A DNA stretch of 64,000 nucleotides from assembly GCA_029747585.1 (NCBI GenBank), contig JAPEVF010000146.1:26456-90455 (forward strand), written 5' to 3'. Shown piece after piece: positions 34,422 through 45,755 of the stretch; within the stretch, counting starts at the first letter, position 1; every line of letters starts with the position of its first letter. The position numbers and the translations under genes were made by a program. The notes beneath the pieces are model-generated. The model made no database searches. It was given only the letters and a program-made list of their open reading frames with translations, and had not been told where the DNA came from. The DNA comes from Pleurotus djamor. Lineage: Eukaryota; Basidiomycota; Agaricomycetes; Agaricales; Pleurotaceae.

Positions 34422-37169
34422 ATGACTACTTCTTCAAAGGACAATCTCCCCCATGAATCTGTCATTGAGCGGGCAGAAGATGTCAAGAATGAAGAGCTGT
34501 ATGTGGTTCAGAGCGGTTCCACATATATGGGTGGGTCGCTTCTCAACGGACACTCACGTTTGCCTGACAGCTCATTACACGGAAATCAGCAGCCTCGTCT
34601 GGAATTGATGCAGAGGTTGCTGCCTTTTTCTCCGAAGCCTCTGCGACATCCAAGCACGTAGTCATTGATGAGGCCACCAACAAACGTCTGCGATGGATGG
34701 TCCACAAGCGTGTCCTCGTACGTGTCCTCCTTCTTCAACGGTTTGACAATTATTTAATCAAAACAGAGTGTCATGGTCATCACCTATTGTCAGGCATCTG
34801 TATACATATGCTGCGACGCTCTGCTAACAAATTTCTATTAAGTTGCCCAAACCTTGGACAAAGGGTGACGTATATCGTCTTTCTAAGGATTCCATTACTG
34901 AGGCATTTTGTGTACACAGAACCATCAATTTTGCGTCCATTATGGGGATTATTCAAGACACTCGCCTTCACGGGCAACAATATTCTTGGCTGACAACTTG
35001 TGGTATGTATTTCGCCCACTCAAAGCACTCGAAACCCGCCCAAACTAATATCTATAGTCTACATCGCAATGTGCCTAATTTATCGTTTATCCTGGATTGA
35101 GCTTACTTCATTCCCTTCTTAGATTGGTTTGGTGAGCTTGGAGTCCCGACTACCTGACTGAATGGCGCTTTGCTCATTCAAAGTGACATCTTAGGGAATA
35201 CCCCACGAACAGGCTTCTCCAACGATTCCCCATTGCAAAATACCTGGCCTTTAAGTTAGTGTCGCTTCCCTCACTGGCCGCCCTTGATGACGTCTCTGAC
35301 CTTCTGTAGCATCACTGCATGGGGTGCCGTATTGGCTTGTACTGCGGCTTGTACCAATTTCACTGGCCTAGTTGTGGTCAGAACACTCTTGGGCGTGTTC
35401 GAATGTGTTTGCCAACCCGCATTCGTTTTCCTGTCAGTAATATGTGCTCTCTCCCCGTGGCCTTGTATTCAAACCATATATTATAAGCTCTACAATGTGG
35501 TACACCCGCGATGAGCAAGCTCTCATCATTGGATCCTTCTATTCGATGAATGGCTTCCAGCAATGTGTCGGCGGGCTAATCGCTTATGGAATTGCTCAGA
35601 TAGAGACACCACATCTAAAGAATTGGCAGATACTCTTTACCGTGAGTCGCGCCCGAGTTCATTCGTTCCTCTTCACATAGCGATCGTCATTCATCCCCCT
35701 AGCTGCTTGGATGCCTTACCTTCGTGTGGGGTATTTTTGTTGCCTGGTGGTTACCCGATAGTCCGATGCGCGCGCGCTGTTTTTCACTGGAAGACCGTCT
35801 CCTTCTTGCTGAACGTGTCAGAAAGAACGACACCGGAATACAGAATAAAGAATTCAAAGCCTACCAGGCGGGTACGCATCGCTCGCAAGTACTCTGTGGT
35901 ACCTTCTAATTTTCCAAACAACCGTATTAGTCGAGGCTATGAAAGATCTGACCGTCTGGGCCATCGCTCTGATTTCGTTCACAAACGCACTTCCAACCGG
36001 TGGATTGGGTGCATTTTCCAACATCGTCCTTACCCAATTCGTATGTGGGCGGATGTATACCTCTTGCTGGTCTTAACCATAGAGTGTAGGGGTTCACCCA
36101 GCTTCAGACCTACCTACTGGCGATTGCACAAGGTTCGTCGTCGCTCGATATTACCGTGTTGTATGTAGCATCCAAACTCTTGTCCTAGGTGCCATTGTGA
36201 GTCCTTGGATTGCCCCGCATATTGACAGAAGAAGTTCCCATCCAATCTGATGCGCCTGTAGATCATGGCGTTCCTATTCTCCGCGACGTACATCTCTAGC
36301 CGGATCCATCAAAGACTTCTCCTGGCCATCGTCTGTGCCTTCCATTCTAAGCTTGCAGGCGCACACGTTGACAACACTCCTACCAAATAGATTTACACTC
36401 TACCCAACATTGCCGGGACCATCGTGTTCATTGGTATGTTTCTTATTGTCTGTCTAGTCTCGACGCATTACCATACCACTACTAGCTGTTCCTGCTACGA
36501 GCCAAACAAAAGTCGGTCTCTTGATAGCATTCTAGTAAGCGTCCAAAAATGCGGCATTCGCGTTGTTGATCTCCATGCTTCCATAGCTGCACTCAGGGTT
36601 TCGGTGCCGTCGCCGTCCTCAATCTCGCTGTCATGTCTGGCAATATCGCTGGCCGGACGAAGCAAACGATCGCATCCAGTCTTTGTTTCATGTGAGAGCC
36701 CTTCATATGTGTCTCTTGAATTTGCTCTGATACCCACCGTAGAGCGTGGGCTGTGGGGAACGCCATCGGGCCTCAAGGTACAGATTCTTCCACTATGTCC
36801 CAACATCTCCTTGACTGATAATGTATAATGGAAGTATTCCGAGAAACAGATCAACCTCGCTACATTAAAGCGTTCATTGCACACCTGGTTGTCTACGGTG
36901 TCCAGATCTTCGCCTTGATATTTTTACGACTGCGCCTCATGCGATGCAACGCCTTGAAACGGCAAGCCAAAGTGGATCGAGGAGAAGAGGCAGATGTGAG
37001 CCTCTGGTACCACGTCATAGAATATATCGCTTATCCCTCTTGATGAACAGTCTCACAAGCATGCATTCGATGATCTCACCGATCGAGAGAATCCTGATTG
37101 TAAGGCATTCCTTGATGCCGCGAGGTGCCCTACTCATCTTCTGTCGTCCTAGTCCATTACGTCTATTGA
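34422..37169 (+). CDS. MFS transporter, Dal5/Tna1-type anion:cation symporter
   Basis: Second Dal5-type carrier of the window. Twenty-two exons sum exactly to 526 residues: 34422-34530, 34590-34717, 34767-34788, 34843-34864, 34920-35002, 35058-35070, 35123-35131, 35195-35254, 35310-35432, 35488-35641, 35703-35871, 35931-36040, 36090-36132, 36189-36196, 36262-36330, 36391-36433, 36486-36534, 36587-36691, 36743-36777, 36835-36995, 37051-37099, 37153-37169. Landmarks: VMVITYFAQTLDKGTINFAS, HGQQYSWLTTCVYIAILVWE, YTRDEQALIIGSFYSMNGFQ, WWLPDSPMRARCFS, NIAGRTKQTIAS, NAIGPQVFRETDQPRYIKAF and the typical end DLTDRENPDFHYVY. Two exons are only 9 and 8 nt. The partner GH105 gene suggests anionic pectin fragments as substrate, which is inference. 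Confidence 0.85.
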
Positions 37170-37864
37170 GAAAGGTTATTGACCTATCTGCCTCAACCTC
37201 GAGAATATGAAGGAATCTGTATTTTGAAGTGCGGCCTCCGCGAGCCTCCTAGCACTGGTTCTCTATTATGATTCTACCCTCACACTTCGCTTGTGATATC
37301 TAGATGTCTTCACGAATATGGAATCTTCATTGTCCAGTTCGCTCCACGAAGCGTCTGATGTACATGCCGCCTACATGCCTTAGTCGTAGTGTTACTGCAC
37401 TGCCTTGCGTGCCTCACTGCGTTGGAATGCTCAGCATCATATCATAATCGATGATACACAACCGAAGATACGCCCCTTTACCTTGTTTCTTTCGTGTCTA
37501 AAGCTGCTGAACGTTTTTAACATCAACCTCAGGCTTAGACTTCGCCATGCCCAAAGGCGTGCCCGTGCACTGCCCCATGACTGCCGTTCCCCAGGTCGAC
37601 AACCCTGGCCGGAAGCCCATCGCGATATTGAATGAATGATGCCCAACCATGAGGCTTACCCGTGTTGAACTGTAGGTATCTCGGTTTCAGATATACCTCA
37701 ATGATTGGGCATGTAATTGCGGTTGTGAGTGATATATAAACTACAATGCTACTGGCTAGTCCCCTCCATCAGTTATTGAATTCATCCCTGCTGGCTCTTT
37801 CAGGCCTTCTGTGCTCAGCAAATCCGCAGACTGCTTATCGTTCTTGACCGCACTCTCCCTCAAA
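37170..37864. other. Intergenic region upstream of CCCH paralogue 2
   Basis: Holds the poly(A) region of the MFS gene and the promoter of the CCCH gene. Pyrimidine-rich just before 37865. I see no open frame of good composition, no repeat and no RNA gene. Confidence 0.45.
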
Positions 37865-40176
37865 ATGTCGTTAGATGCGTCAAATCTCCTCGTCCTTCCT
37901 GCAGGTCACAAGGATCGCATGTATGTCCAACGTCCATCAGATTACACCCTCCACATTAATCGCCTCCCTCTCCAGTGATTTATGGCTTGAACGTCTCAAG
38001 GGTAACTATCGTTCTTTGTCGTAGTGATCTTTATCTTAACCATTTATTTAGGCGAAGTCAAGCATGTTCTAGATCAAGAATCCTCGCTCCAAGACACCGT
38101 CGTTACACTCAGAAACGAGCTTGGCGTTTACAAGAGAGCTTACCTCGGGATAGAGACCGAGCGCGAGCAACTCTGCAAAGCCAAGGAAGACGCAGAGAAA
38201 CAAAGGGATGAATTGCAACTTCAAATGAAGGTATGCTTCTGTTATCGCATATCACCCATTGTTTTATGACTCTATCTTCGCTATGTAGGGGAATCGCGTA
38301 GTCGCCCTCCTTGATGGAGATGGTGCTATATTTTCGAGCGATCTCATCAGCCAGGGGCAAGCGGGAGGTCACATCGCTGCGCAGAAACTGGCCGACTCTA
38401 TCATTCAGTACATGAACATGCACCATGGCGTGAACCAATATCAACTCTGGGTCTACGTCTTCTTGAACAAGCGCGGGCTCTCCGAAGCGTTTGGTCGATA
38501 TGGTCTGTTCACTCAGAAAGTGAAATTCGACGACTTCCTTCAGGGATTCAATCAAGCTGCGGAGCGTTTTATGATGGTCGACGTGGGCACTACGAAGGAG
38601 GCCGCGGACTCAAAGATTAAAGGTGAGCTGCCTGCCTTACAACTGCGACGAGATCGGGCCGTTCATTCTGCGGGCGCCAGCGTATTTGGAAGATGAAATT
38701 CGCCTACCCCAGACTTGCAAAGTTTTATTCGGCGGTACGTTGTCCTCGTGTCCTCTTCAACGGTGTTTCGCTTACCTCGCAGTAAAGGTTGCCATGATAA
38801 TGGCTATGTCAGCACTCTGCGCTCTCAGATCACCGCTGGTTTCAAGCACAAGATCGCTCTCATCCAAAGTTATACAGATATGGCGGCTGGAATAGCTGAG
38901 CTTGACTTGCCCTCGCTGCGCTGTCCAGACCTCTTCCTTTCCCAGAAGCTTGGCTCCCATACCAATGTTGCTTCACCCCCTGTACCTCCTCCTGCACCTC
39001 CTATGTCTTCTTCGCCCTCACCTCAACAAACGTTAATCCTGCCGTCCACTCCCAACGTGCGGCCCGTCGAAGAGCTCTCAGGTGCTCTCGAGCGCCTTGA
39101 GGCTAGCCCATTGCCAGCACCAGCGACCCTTGCCTTCAAGAAGCTCGAGCGTCGTGATTCATGCGCGTCTCTCTCAAGCATGCTCTTCCAACCCAAACTC
39201 GAGCGCCGCGATTCCGTCGTATCACTCTCTGGATGTGCTGCTATCTTTAAACCCGAGCGTCGCGACTCTACTGCATCTATCTGTAGCCTGGCTGGTTTCG
39301 AACACTTGGAAGCCAATGTGATCGATCCTCCTCCTACTGGACCAGAGCCCTCGCAAACTGTCATCGGCTCACCCGTCTCTGTGCCCATGGAGTTCGCGTC
39401 CGTGTCTCCGCCTACTCCAGAGCCTGACGCCCGTCAAGCGTCCTGCCATCCCTCCTCCCACTTACTNCCTCTGCTGTTCTTTCCCCCCGCCGTCCGCCCA
39501 CTCCAGAATTAGATTCATGCGGAAGCAGCGCTGCTAGTGACGTCAGCGATGATCACCCAAGCCCGCGACTCTCTTCTGCCAGACACGTGAATCCTAACGT
39601 CGTGAGTACCTCAGGCTTGCTATGCCATACTCAACTAACTAACTCAACCGTTCCATCTCCTTCTCCAGCCTCTCTCAAAGCGTGAGCACCTCCCCCACTC
39701 TGCTCCCATCTCATCGTGGACTAACGGTTTGACGCGTAGATAAACCACCCCCTTGTACTCTCTTCTACCTCGCCAACTGCAAGTATGGCTCCGAGTGCAA
39801 GTACGCCCACAATTACATTCTAGAGGCCGAGCATTTCGAGGAGATAAAGACCAACGCGAAGAAGGCACCCTGTCCATCCGTCAACAAAGGTTCGTATACT
39901 GAGTACTTCTACCCCATCGGGGTTTCTTGCTACGGACCAATGGGTTGTTGACATTTCCTTTCTTCGTCCAGGCGAGCCCTGCATCTGGGGTGATGCATGC
40001 TGTTACGGACACGTTTGCCCAGGCCTCAACAAATGCGTCTACAACAAGCAAGGGCGATGCAAGTTCACCGGTGGTACGTTCACCTTTTCCACCCATTTTC
40101 CTGCGTCCCAACCTGACGGCTATTTCCTCCTTTCCTCCTCGCAGTTGACATGCACAAACCCTCCACAACCAATTAA
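37865..40176 (+). CDS. CCCH zinc-finger protein with coiled coil and NYN-like domain, paralogue 2
   Basis: Eleven exons join exactly to 561 residues: 37865-37920, 37976-38001, 38052-38230, 38289-38622, 38681-38734, 38788-39432, 39507-39601, 39669-39681, 39740-39889, 39972-40073, 40145-40176. Order: coiled coil (LDQESSLQDTVVTLRNELGV), NYN-like domain from RVVALLDGDGAIFSSDL to FMMVDVGTTKEAADSKI, a Ser/Pro linker with three ERRDS repeats, and two CCCH-type fingers (CTLFYLANCKYGSECKYAH; CIWGDACCYGHVC). A DNA/RNA-binding protein with possible nuclease-like fold; activity is not known. The apparent frame break at the N at 39467 disappears if 39433-39506 is an intron. The 13-nt exon before the fingers matches one in paralogue 1. 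Confidence 0.82.
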
Positions 40177-40763
40177 AACCCGTTGACAATCAATACACGG
40201 TGCTGGTACATCCCTCAAGTAAAATATTCATCGTGACCAGATCATGACCAGAGAGAGAAGAATTATAATTAACTGTCCTTGCTTATGCCAACGCCAGAGG
40301 CTGAAGCTGAAGCGGACGACCTTGCAATAATTATACGAACGAATGGAAGATATATTACATATGCCTCTAGATCTTATGCAAAACGACTACTCTGTAAATA
40401 TGCAAATTGATTATACGAAAAATACTATGCCCTATGCCATAACCTCTCGAGTGTCCAATGCAAAACGTTCCAGAATGGTATTCACAACGTTCTACTTACT
40501 CAGGTCGTTTCCGACTCTCCTTCCCAACCCAATGATCCGTGTTCTCACTCTCCCATCCCGCCCCATTAAACATCCTCAACCGCCACAGGGCGATCGCCAC
40601 CGCAGCTACATCCGCTCGTTTCGATGTCTCGCCATTCGACACCAACAGGAATGCATGGCTGGCCTTATCTCCACCCTTGACTTTCTCCTGTGTGTTATCA
40701 CCATCATTACCCCCAACCTTCTTTCTCGCTTCCCCCTTCCCTCCCTCTCCTTCTCCGTTGCCA
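40177..40763. other. Convergent intergenic spacer
   Basis: Between the stops of the CCCH gene and the minus-strand gene ending at 40764. A/T-rich to 40450, then C/T-rich. It offers long frames, but their composition is low-complexity Pro/Ser/Phe and no family is recognisable. Confidence 0.45.
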
Positions 40764-42438
40764 TTAACGGCACCCACTCCCCGTTGTNCCCCTTCTACGC
40801 GTTTCCGCTTTCAAAGCAGACGTGAGATATCCATACAACGCCGCACGCTGTTCGCGATTTGGAAAGAGAGATATGCCGTTATACAGAGGGATGTGTACCT
40901 GTGGTGACGAGATACCCCTTTCTTCTTCACCTTCATTCTTTGATGTGAACGTCAACGCTGGATGACTGTCACTAGGGCTGACGGGATAAAGTATAGACAT
41001 AGGAGGTGGCGGGGGTTTAGAAGTCGCGTCTCTTTCTGCCTTCGCATGTCCTTCCTCGCCTCCTTCAGTTGCTTCTCTTCGATCAGCCGAATTCCTCAAT
41101 GTCGACGAATTCCCAGCGATCGCAGGGGCAGGGGTATGTGACGATGATAATGATGACAGAGAATGTGAAGGAGATGACAGAGAAGGGGAAGATGTTGGCG
41201 GAGATGAAGGGGATGAAAATGAAGGTGATGATGACGTCGAAGGAGATGAAGAAGCAGTGAGAATAATCCTCTCAACTGGGGGACTCATCACGGGCTTTGG
41301 CCTCTCCCCCGTTGTTGGATCTCGGTTCAATGGTGGCACAACGATCACAGCAGCCGCTCCTTCCCAAGGAATGGATTTCGTCGTTTTGATAAGGTTCCAT
41401 TCTGCTCGAGTTAAGCGACGTACGGCCATTGGTGTACCTGCGTGGTCGCGAGGGTTGGCGCGAAGCCGCTCCGAGAGGAGACAGAATTCTTGGAGTATAC
41501 GAACGCGTAATAAGTGTTCGATATGTTGCGACAGGTTGGGGTGGGGGAGGAGTTTGGGGTTCATCCGCTTGTGACGACCTAGCACAAGGAAAATGAATTA
41601 TGAATAAATCATTGTTGTATGAACGAACCGAAGATCAACATACCTCGAAGAAACAGTTGTGGAATCGCATCATTCCAGCAAGTAATATACGCCGCACTTC
41701 CTGATCGACGAATTTTGAACCTCGGATGCTCCATTCCATCTGGTACGGGGATTATCCGGGATGGACCGTCCATTGGTAGTTTGGATTTGGATTGTTCGGG
41801 GTTGGTGCTAATATCATCCCTTTGGTGGGCTGGGATTTTCACGGGGGCGAGACGAATCATGAAATCTAACAACAACGGATGAGAAAGGTTGGTATCCAGT
41901 ATGTTGAGACGCGACGTACCCGAAGGAAGGTACCTGTCCGTGAATATACACTTCCTCAGCGGGGAAGCAAGCATCCGCACTAGCTTTGCGAAACAAAGGT
42001 GAGCTAGGTCTCTCCGAAAAACGCGTATACGGGAACTTACGATACGGATTCGACCACCAACTTCGTTCCTCCTCAGTCATTGCTCTGACTTTCTCCCACT
42101 TCTCTCCTTCTCCTTCCCCCTCACTATCCTTTTCCGTCTCTTTTTCTTTCCCCTTCCCCAATGTCCCCGTAACCCTAACTTTCGGCGGCCTCATCTTATG
42201 GCCGATATAATCATTCTTGTTGGTTATAGGATTCCCCTCCTCGAGCAATATCGACCTCTCATACTTCGACGTGTCATATGACGGCCGCNGGGGGGACTAC
42301 GCGGTATAGCGATTTTCGTTTGTTCCTACGAGGTTTAGGACTCGGACGGTGTGTCCATATGGGTGTTTCGTTGGCGTGGTTGAGCGCGAAGGAGGAGTCG
42401 GAGAGAGCTTTGATGAGACGGGGGAGAATACGCGGCAT
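40764..42438 (-). CDS. Unassigned conserved protein, probably mitochondrial
   Basis: Exons 42438-42041, 42003-41920, 41864-41644 (or 41865 start) and 41578-40764; about 505 residues with one unresolved base. The start MPRILPRLIKALSDSSFALN looks like a presequence. The conserved middle (LVRMLASPLRKCIFTDRYLP, DFMIRLAPVK, RIIPVPDGMEHPRFKIRRSG, SAAYITCWNDAIPQLF) resembles mitochondrial translation or respiratory-growth factors in style, but I cannot name the family. Residues about 350-480 are Ser/Pro-rich low complexity. In exon 1 the frame from the ATG runs into a stop just after the N at 42289, while the downstream frame (NPITNKNDYIGHKMRPPKVR) is clearly real; a one-base discrepancy at the C-run beside the N explains it. 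Confidence 0.5.
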
Positions 42439-42624
42439 AAGTGTTGTCTGCACAATTCAGACGCAAATTGATCTGGATGCAGACGACGAAGGTGGTGGCC
42501 GCGTTGGGAGAAGGCTGGTTAGCAGCCCGCCTATGAGGAAATCTTTTTCGACACTGTGATGGCGATTTGCCAAGAAGTATTTAAGCGCCCTCTATCTGCC
42601 ACTCCTCTTTCCTTGACCGCCATC

Positions 42625-43230
42625 ATGAACATCGTTTCCCTCGACGACGCGCCGCTATACGAATTTGCAACCGACGCAAACGCTTGTCACGACACTCAAA
42701 TACTCCCTGCGCTGCCTGTCTTGGGTCTGGATGGACTGGATTCTCGGGGGGCTTCTCAGCAAAAAGGACTCGCCCACTCTGGCTCTCATGCTCGGTTGCC
42801 CTTATATTCGCATCACACCCATAACCACGGTCTATAGCAGCTCTGGCGCATCGAGCCCGATGTCTTACTTGCGCCCAACACTAGAAGTACGCACCTTCAA
42901 CCTTGGTTTACCCACAAACAAGCAAGAGCCGCTTCCAGCGCTGTCGTTCAGTCCCCTCAGTCCCGTCTCTGTGCTTGGAAGCCTCGTTAGACCCATACCA
43001 ACAGAGTTATAGTTATATGACTCGGCCGCACTCTCTACCCTTCTCATTGGCATGGCTCAGGTCCTAGCCCTTTATTTGCTGTCCTTCTGTCGCTTCCCAA
43101 CCCTCCGCCACGGAAACGGCCGTCCAACCGGAAACCACGTACAAAGAAGCGCGAAAATCGCGACGAAACCATCACAGTCGCGGCCAGGGCTGTGCAGGCT
43201 GCGCTCGCTGGTCTGTCCGCCATTGACAAG
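42625..43230 (+). CDS. Small hypothetical gene, weak evidence
   Basis: Starts at an ATG 27 bp after a C/T-rich tract (MNIVSLDDAPLYEFATDANA). At the far end a basic stretch (PPRKRPSNRKPRTKKRENRD) runs into ITVAARAVQAALAGLSAIDK and a stop at 43228-43230, which looks like a genuine nuclear-localised C-terminus. The parts lie in different frames, so at least two introns must join them; I could not find a unique set that keeps the frame. The gene would be divergent from the unassigned gene at 40764-42438. No family is recognised. Confidence 0.3.
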
Positions 43231-43989
43231 TAGAAAACTCTTGCCTCTGCCCTTCGAGGACTTCGGATGTCGCCTCTGGACCTTGCGCTCGAGATTCTCA
43301 ATCCCGAACAGTTCCACTTTGAGAGTCACTAGACCATGTCATTCGTTGCTAATACGGACACGGGTCAAGACAGAGTTGAATAGCTGTTAGCCCACATCGC
43401 TCGGAATCCGCTCAGAGCATCGAAATTAGATGGATTCATCGCTCGGAATCCGCTCAGAGCATCGAAATTAGATGGATTAGCCCGGATTCGTGCTGTAGAT
43501 ATAACATCAAAAATGATATCAGATGAAATACGAAACGAAGACTGAACTATACCGGAAGTCTGCGCAAATTTCCCCAACGTTCCTCCGTCAGTGGTCGTTA
43601 GACTCGTGTGTTACCACCATCGCTATGCCCAAGGCCTCATCCCTTGTTCAGGTCCTGCATTACGCTGCTTCAATACAGCGAGCAAAAGATGAAAATACAC
43701 CAAGTGTGTCAACAAGATTTTTCCTCACCAGCCTAGGAGAGCCTATAGTAGGAGGCGCCGGCGAACGCGTGAACGGAAGCAAACAACAAATTACGGATTA
43801 GGCGCCGGGATGACACCTCGATCCTGATGTTGATCGTGATCGAGCACCAAAAACGTCCAAGCTCAAGACCAACCAACCACATGTCCTCCTTCCTTCCACC
43901 TGGCCACAAGACCCCGGTTCTCGTGTTCTTATCCTCGTATACACGCTCGTGCTGCGACTGAATTCTATATAAACAAAGCCAGCTGGATC
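43231..43989. other. Intergenic region with the 42-bp tandem repeat
   Basis: 759 bp upstream of the Gfo/Idh/MocA gene. Apart from the tandem repeat it shows an open frame at 43523-43801 of unremarkable composition that I do not accept as a gene, and a TATATAAAC element at about 43967, some 20 bp before the next ATG. Confidence 0.5.
43395..43478. repeat. Perfect tandem duplication of a 42-bp unit
   Basis: Two identical adjacent copies, 43395-43436 and 43437-43478, each beginning CATCGCTCGGAATCCGC. It lies in intergenic sequence between the small hypothetical gene and the Gfo/Idh/MocA gene. The lack of any mismatch suggests a recent event or replication slippage. Confidence 0.9.
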
Positions 43990-45755
43990 ATGGCTTCTCT
44001 CTTATCGAAGAACCTCTGGAAATTCCGTTCAACCAGAGATAACCATACACATCTTGGTGGCCTAGCTGATAGTGACAGTAATACTCCAAGTAATAGGATG
44101 CAAGTCCCCAGCGAACCTGTCACGATCGCTGTCGTTGGCTGTGGTCAACGCGGTCAAGTACGCACCCTCTCCCCACCTTATCATTACTCAATAAACGCTA
44201 AATACGAACATCTACACCCCACAGGCCTACAGCCAATACGCCCTCTCCAACCCAACCCTCTGCCGCATCGTCGCCATCGCCGAACCACGTCCCAAAACCC
44301 GCTCCCTCTTCACCAAAACCCACACCATCGACCCTTCCCTCGTCTTCGAAACACACCACGATCTCCTCTCTGCCTCGTCCGAAACCATCTCCACCGTAGG
44401 CAAACGCCTCGCCGACGCGGTAATAATCGCTGTCCAAGATCAACTGCATTTAGAGGTCGCCTTGGGGTTCGTCGAGCAGGGGTATCATGTGTTGTGTGAG
44501 AAGCCGATGGCGGTGAGTGTGCAGGATTGTGTGAGGATGGAGGAGGAGGTGAGGAAGAAGGGGGTGATTTTTGGAATGGGGCATGGTAATAACAATTTCA
44601 TTCGAAATTCCCGTTGGTGTGGGATTGCCATAGCTAACGACGAAGTTGTTTTCTACTCTAGTGTTGCGGTATTCACCATACACCAAAGCCCTCTCAACAC
44701 ACCTCCGTTCCGGAAAACTCGGTAATCTCGTCAATGTAGTCCACATCGAACCAGTGGGATACTACCACTTCGCACACTCCTTCGTCCGAGGAAACTGGTG
44801 CAACGAAGAAGAAAGCTCGTTTTCGTTGTTGACGAAGTCATGCCAGTAAGTCTACCCCGTCCTTGTTAACATTGTTGCTAAATAATCCTGCTTTTGCATT
44901 TGCATCGTAGTGACATCGACCTACTATGCCACTGGTTCGCACCCGCCGTCCCCGTACGCGTATCCTCCTTCGGTTCTCTCCAACACTTCAAAAAATCCGA
45001 GAAACCATCCAGCGCAGGAGACGCAACACGCTGCTTAGACTGCCCAATCGAAAGACAATGTGCATACAGCGCAAAGAAAAGTACGCCCCCACCTCCTTCA
45101 CCTCACCTCATATCTTACCCACCCTAACACCATCCACAATCACGTACCACCATCTATCCAGTCTACCTCGACCCCGTCTCCCGCGGCTCAACCTCCTGGC
45201 CCTCCTCAACCCTAATCGACGGCATCCCCGACATCGAAAACATCACCCACGCCCTCCGCACAGGTCCCTACGGCCTCTGCGTCTACGAATCCCGCAACGA
45301 CGTCTGCGATCACCAAGTCGTGAACATCCAGTTCTCCAACGGCTCTACAGCGTCGTTCACTATGGTTGCGTTTACATCGTTGATCTGCGAGAGGCAGACG
45401 AGGATGCATTTGACGAAAGGGGAGATTGTGGGTGATATGAGGGAGTTTGAGGTGGCGGAGTTTTGCTCGAGTGATGGTGGGGGTGGGAATNGGGGGGATG
45501 AAGAAAGTGAAGTATAACCCAGCGCAGATGGGCGGTGGACACGGAGGTGGGGATATGGGGTTGATGAAAGCGTTCGTAGCTGCGGTCCGCGAAGGCGATC
45601 AAAGTCTACTAGGAACGGACGTCAGTGAGGTACTGAGGAGCCATTTGATGGTTTTCGCTGCGGAGGAGAGTAGGAGGAATGGAGGGAGTGTCGTTGATTG
45701 TGTTGAGTTTGAGAGGGAGGCGAGGAGGAAGTATGGGAGTGCTCCCACCAACTGA
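43990..45755 (+). CDS. Gfo/Idh/MocA-family oxidoreductase, one frame discrepancy
   Basis: NAD(P)-dependent sugar or inositol dehydrogenase-type enzyme. Exons 43990-44157, 44225-44585, 44662-44845, 44911-45080 and 45162-45755. The Rossmann motif is VTIAVVGCGQRGQAY, the cofactor-binding EKP motif appears as GYHVLCEKPMAVSVQDC, and the substrate domain shows VHIEPVGYYHFAHSFVRGNW, then KSCHDIDLLCHWF (catalytic-region His/Asp) and a Cys cluster RCLDCPIERQCAYSAKKIYL found in a fungal/bacterial subgroup. The C-terminus is EFEREARRKYGSAPTN. Total coding length is one base off a multiple of three; the frame changes in the G-rich track around the N at 45491. Substrate unknown. A decayed 3' copy lies at 49005-49114. 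Confidence 0.82.

Noticed and set aside
39433..39506. Frameshift at the N (39467) in CCCH paralogue 2
   Set aside because: Treating 39433-39506 as an intron (GTCAAG donor, CTCCAG acceptor) makes all eleven exons sum to whole codons, so no break is needed.
43523..43801. Open frame of 92 codons upstream of the oxidoreductase
   Set aside because: No recognisable domain, no splice context, and it lies in promoter-like sequence; no better than chance.
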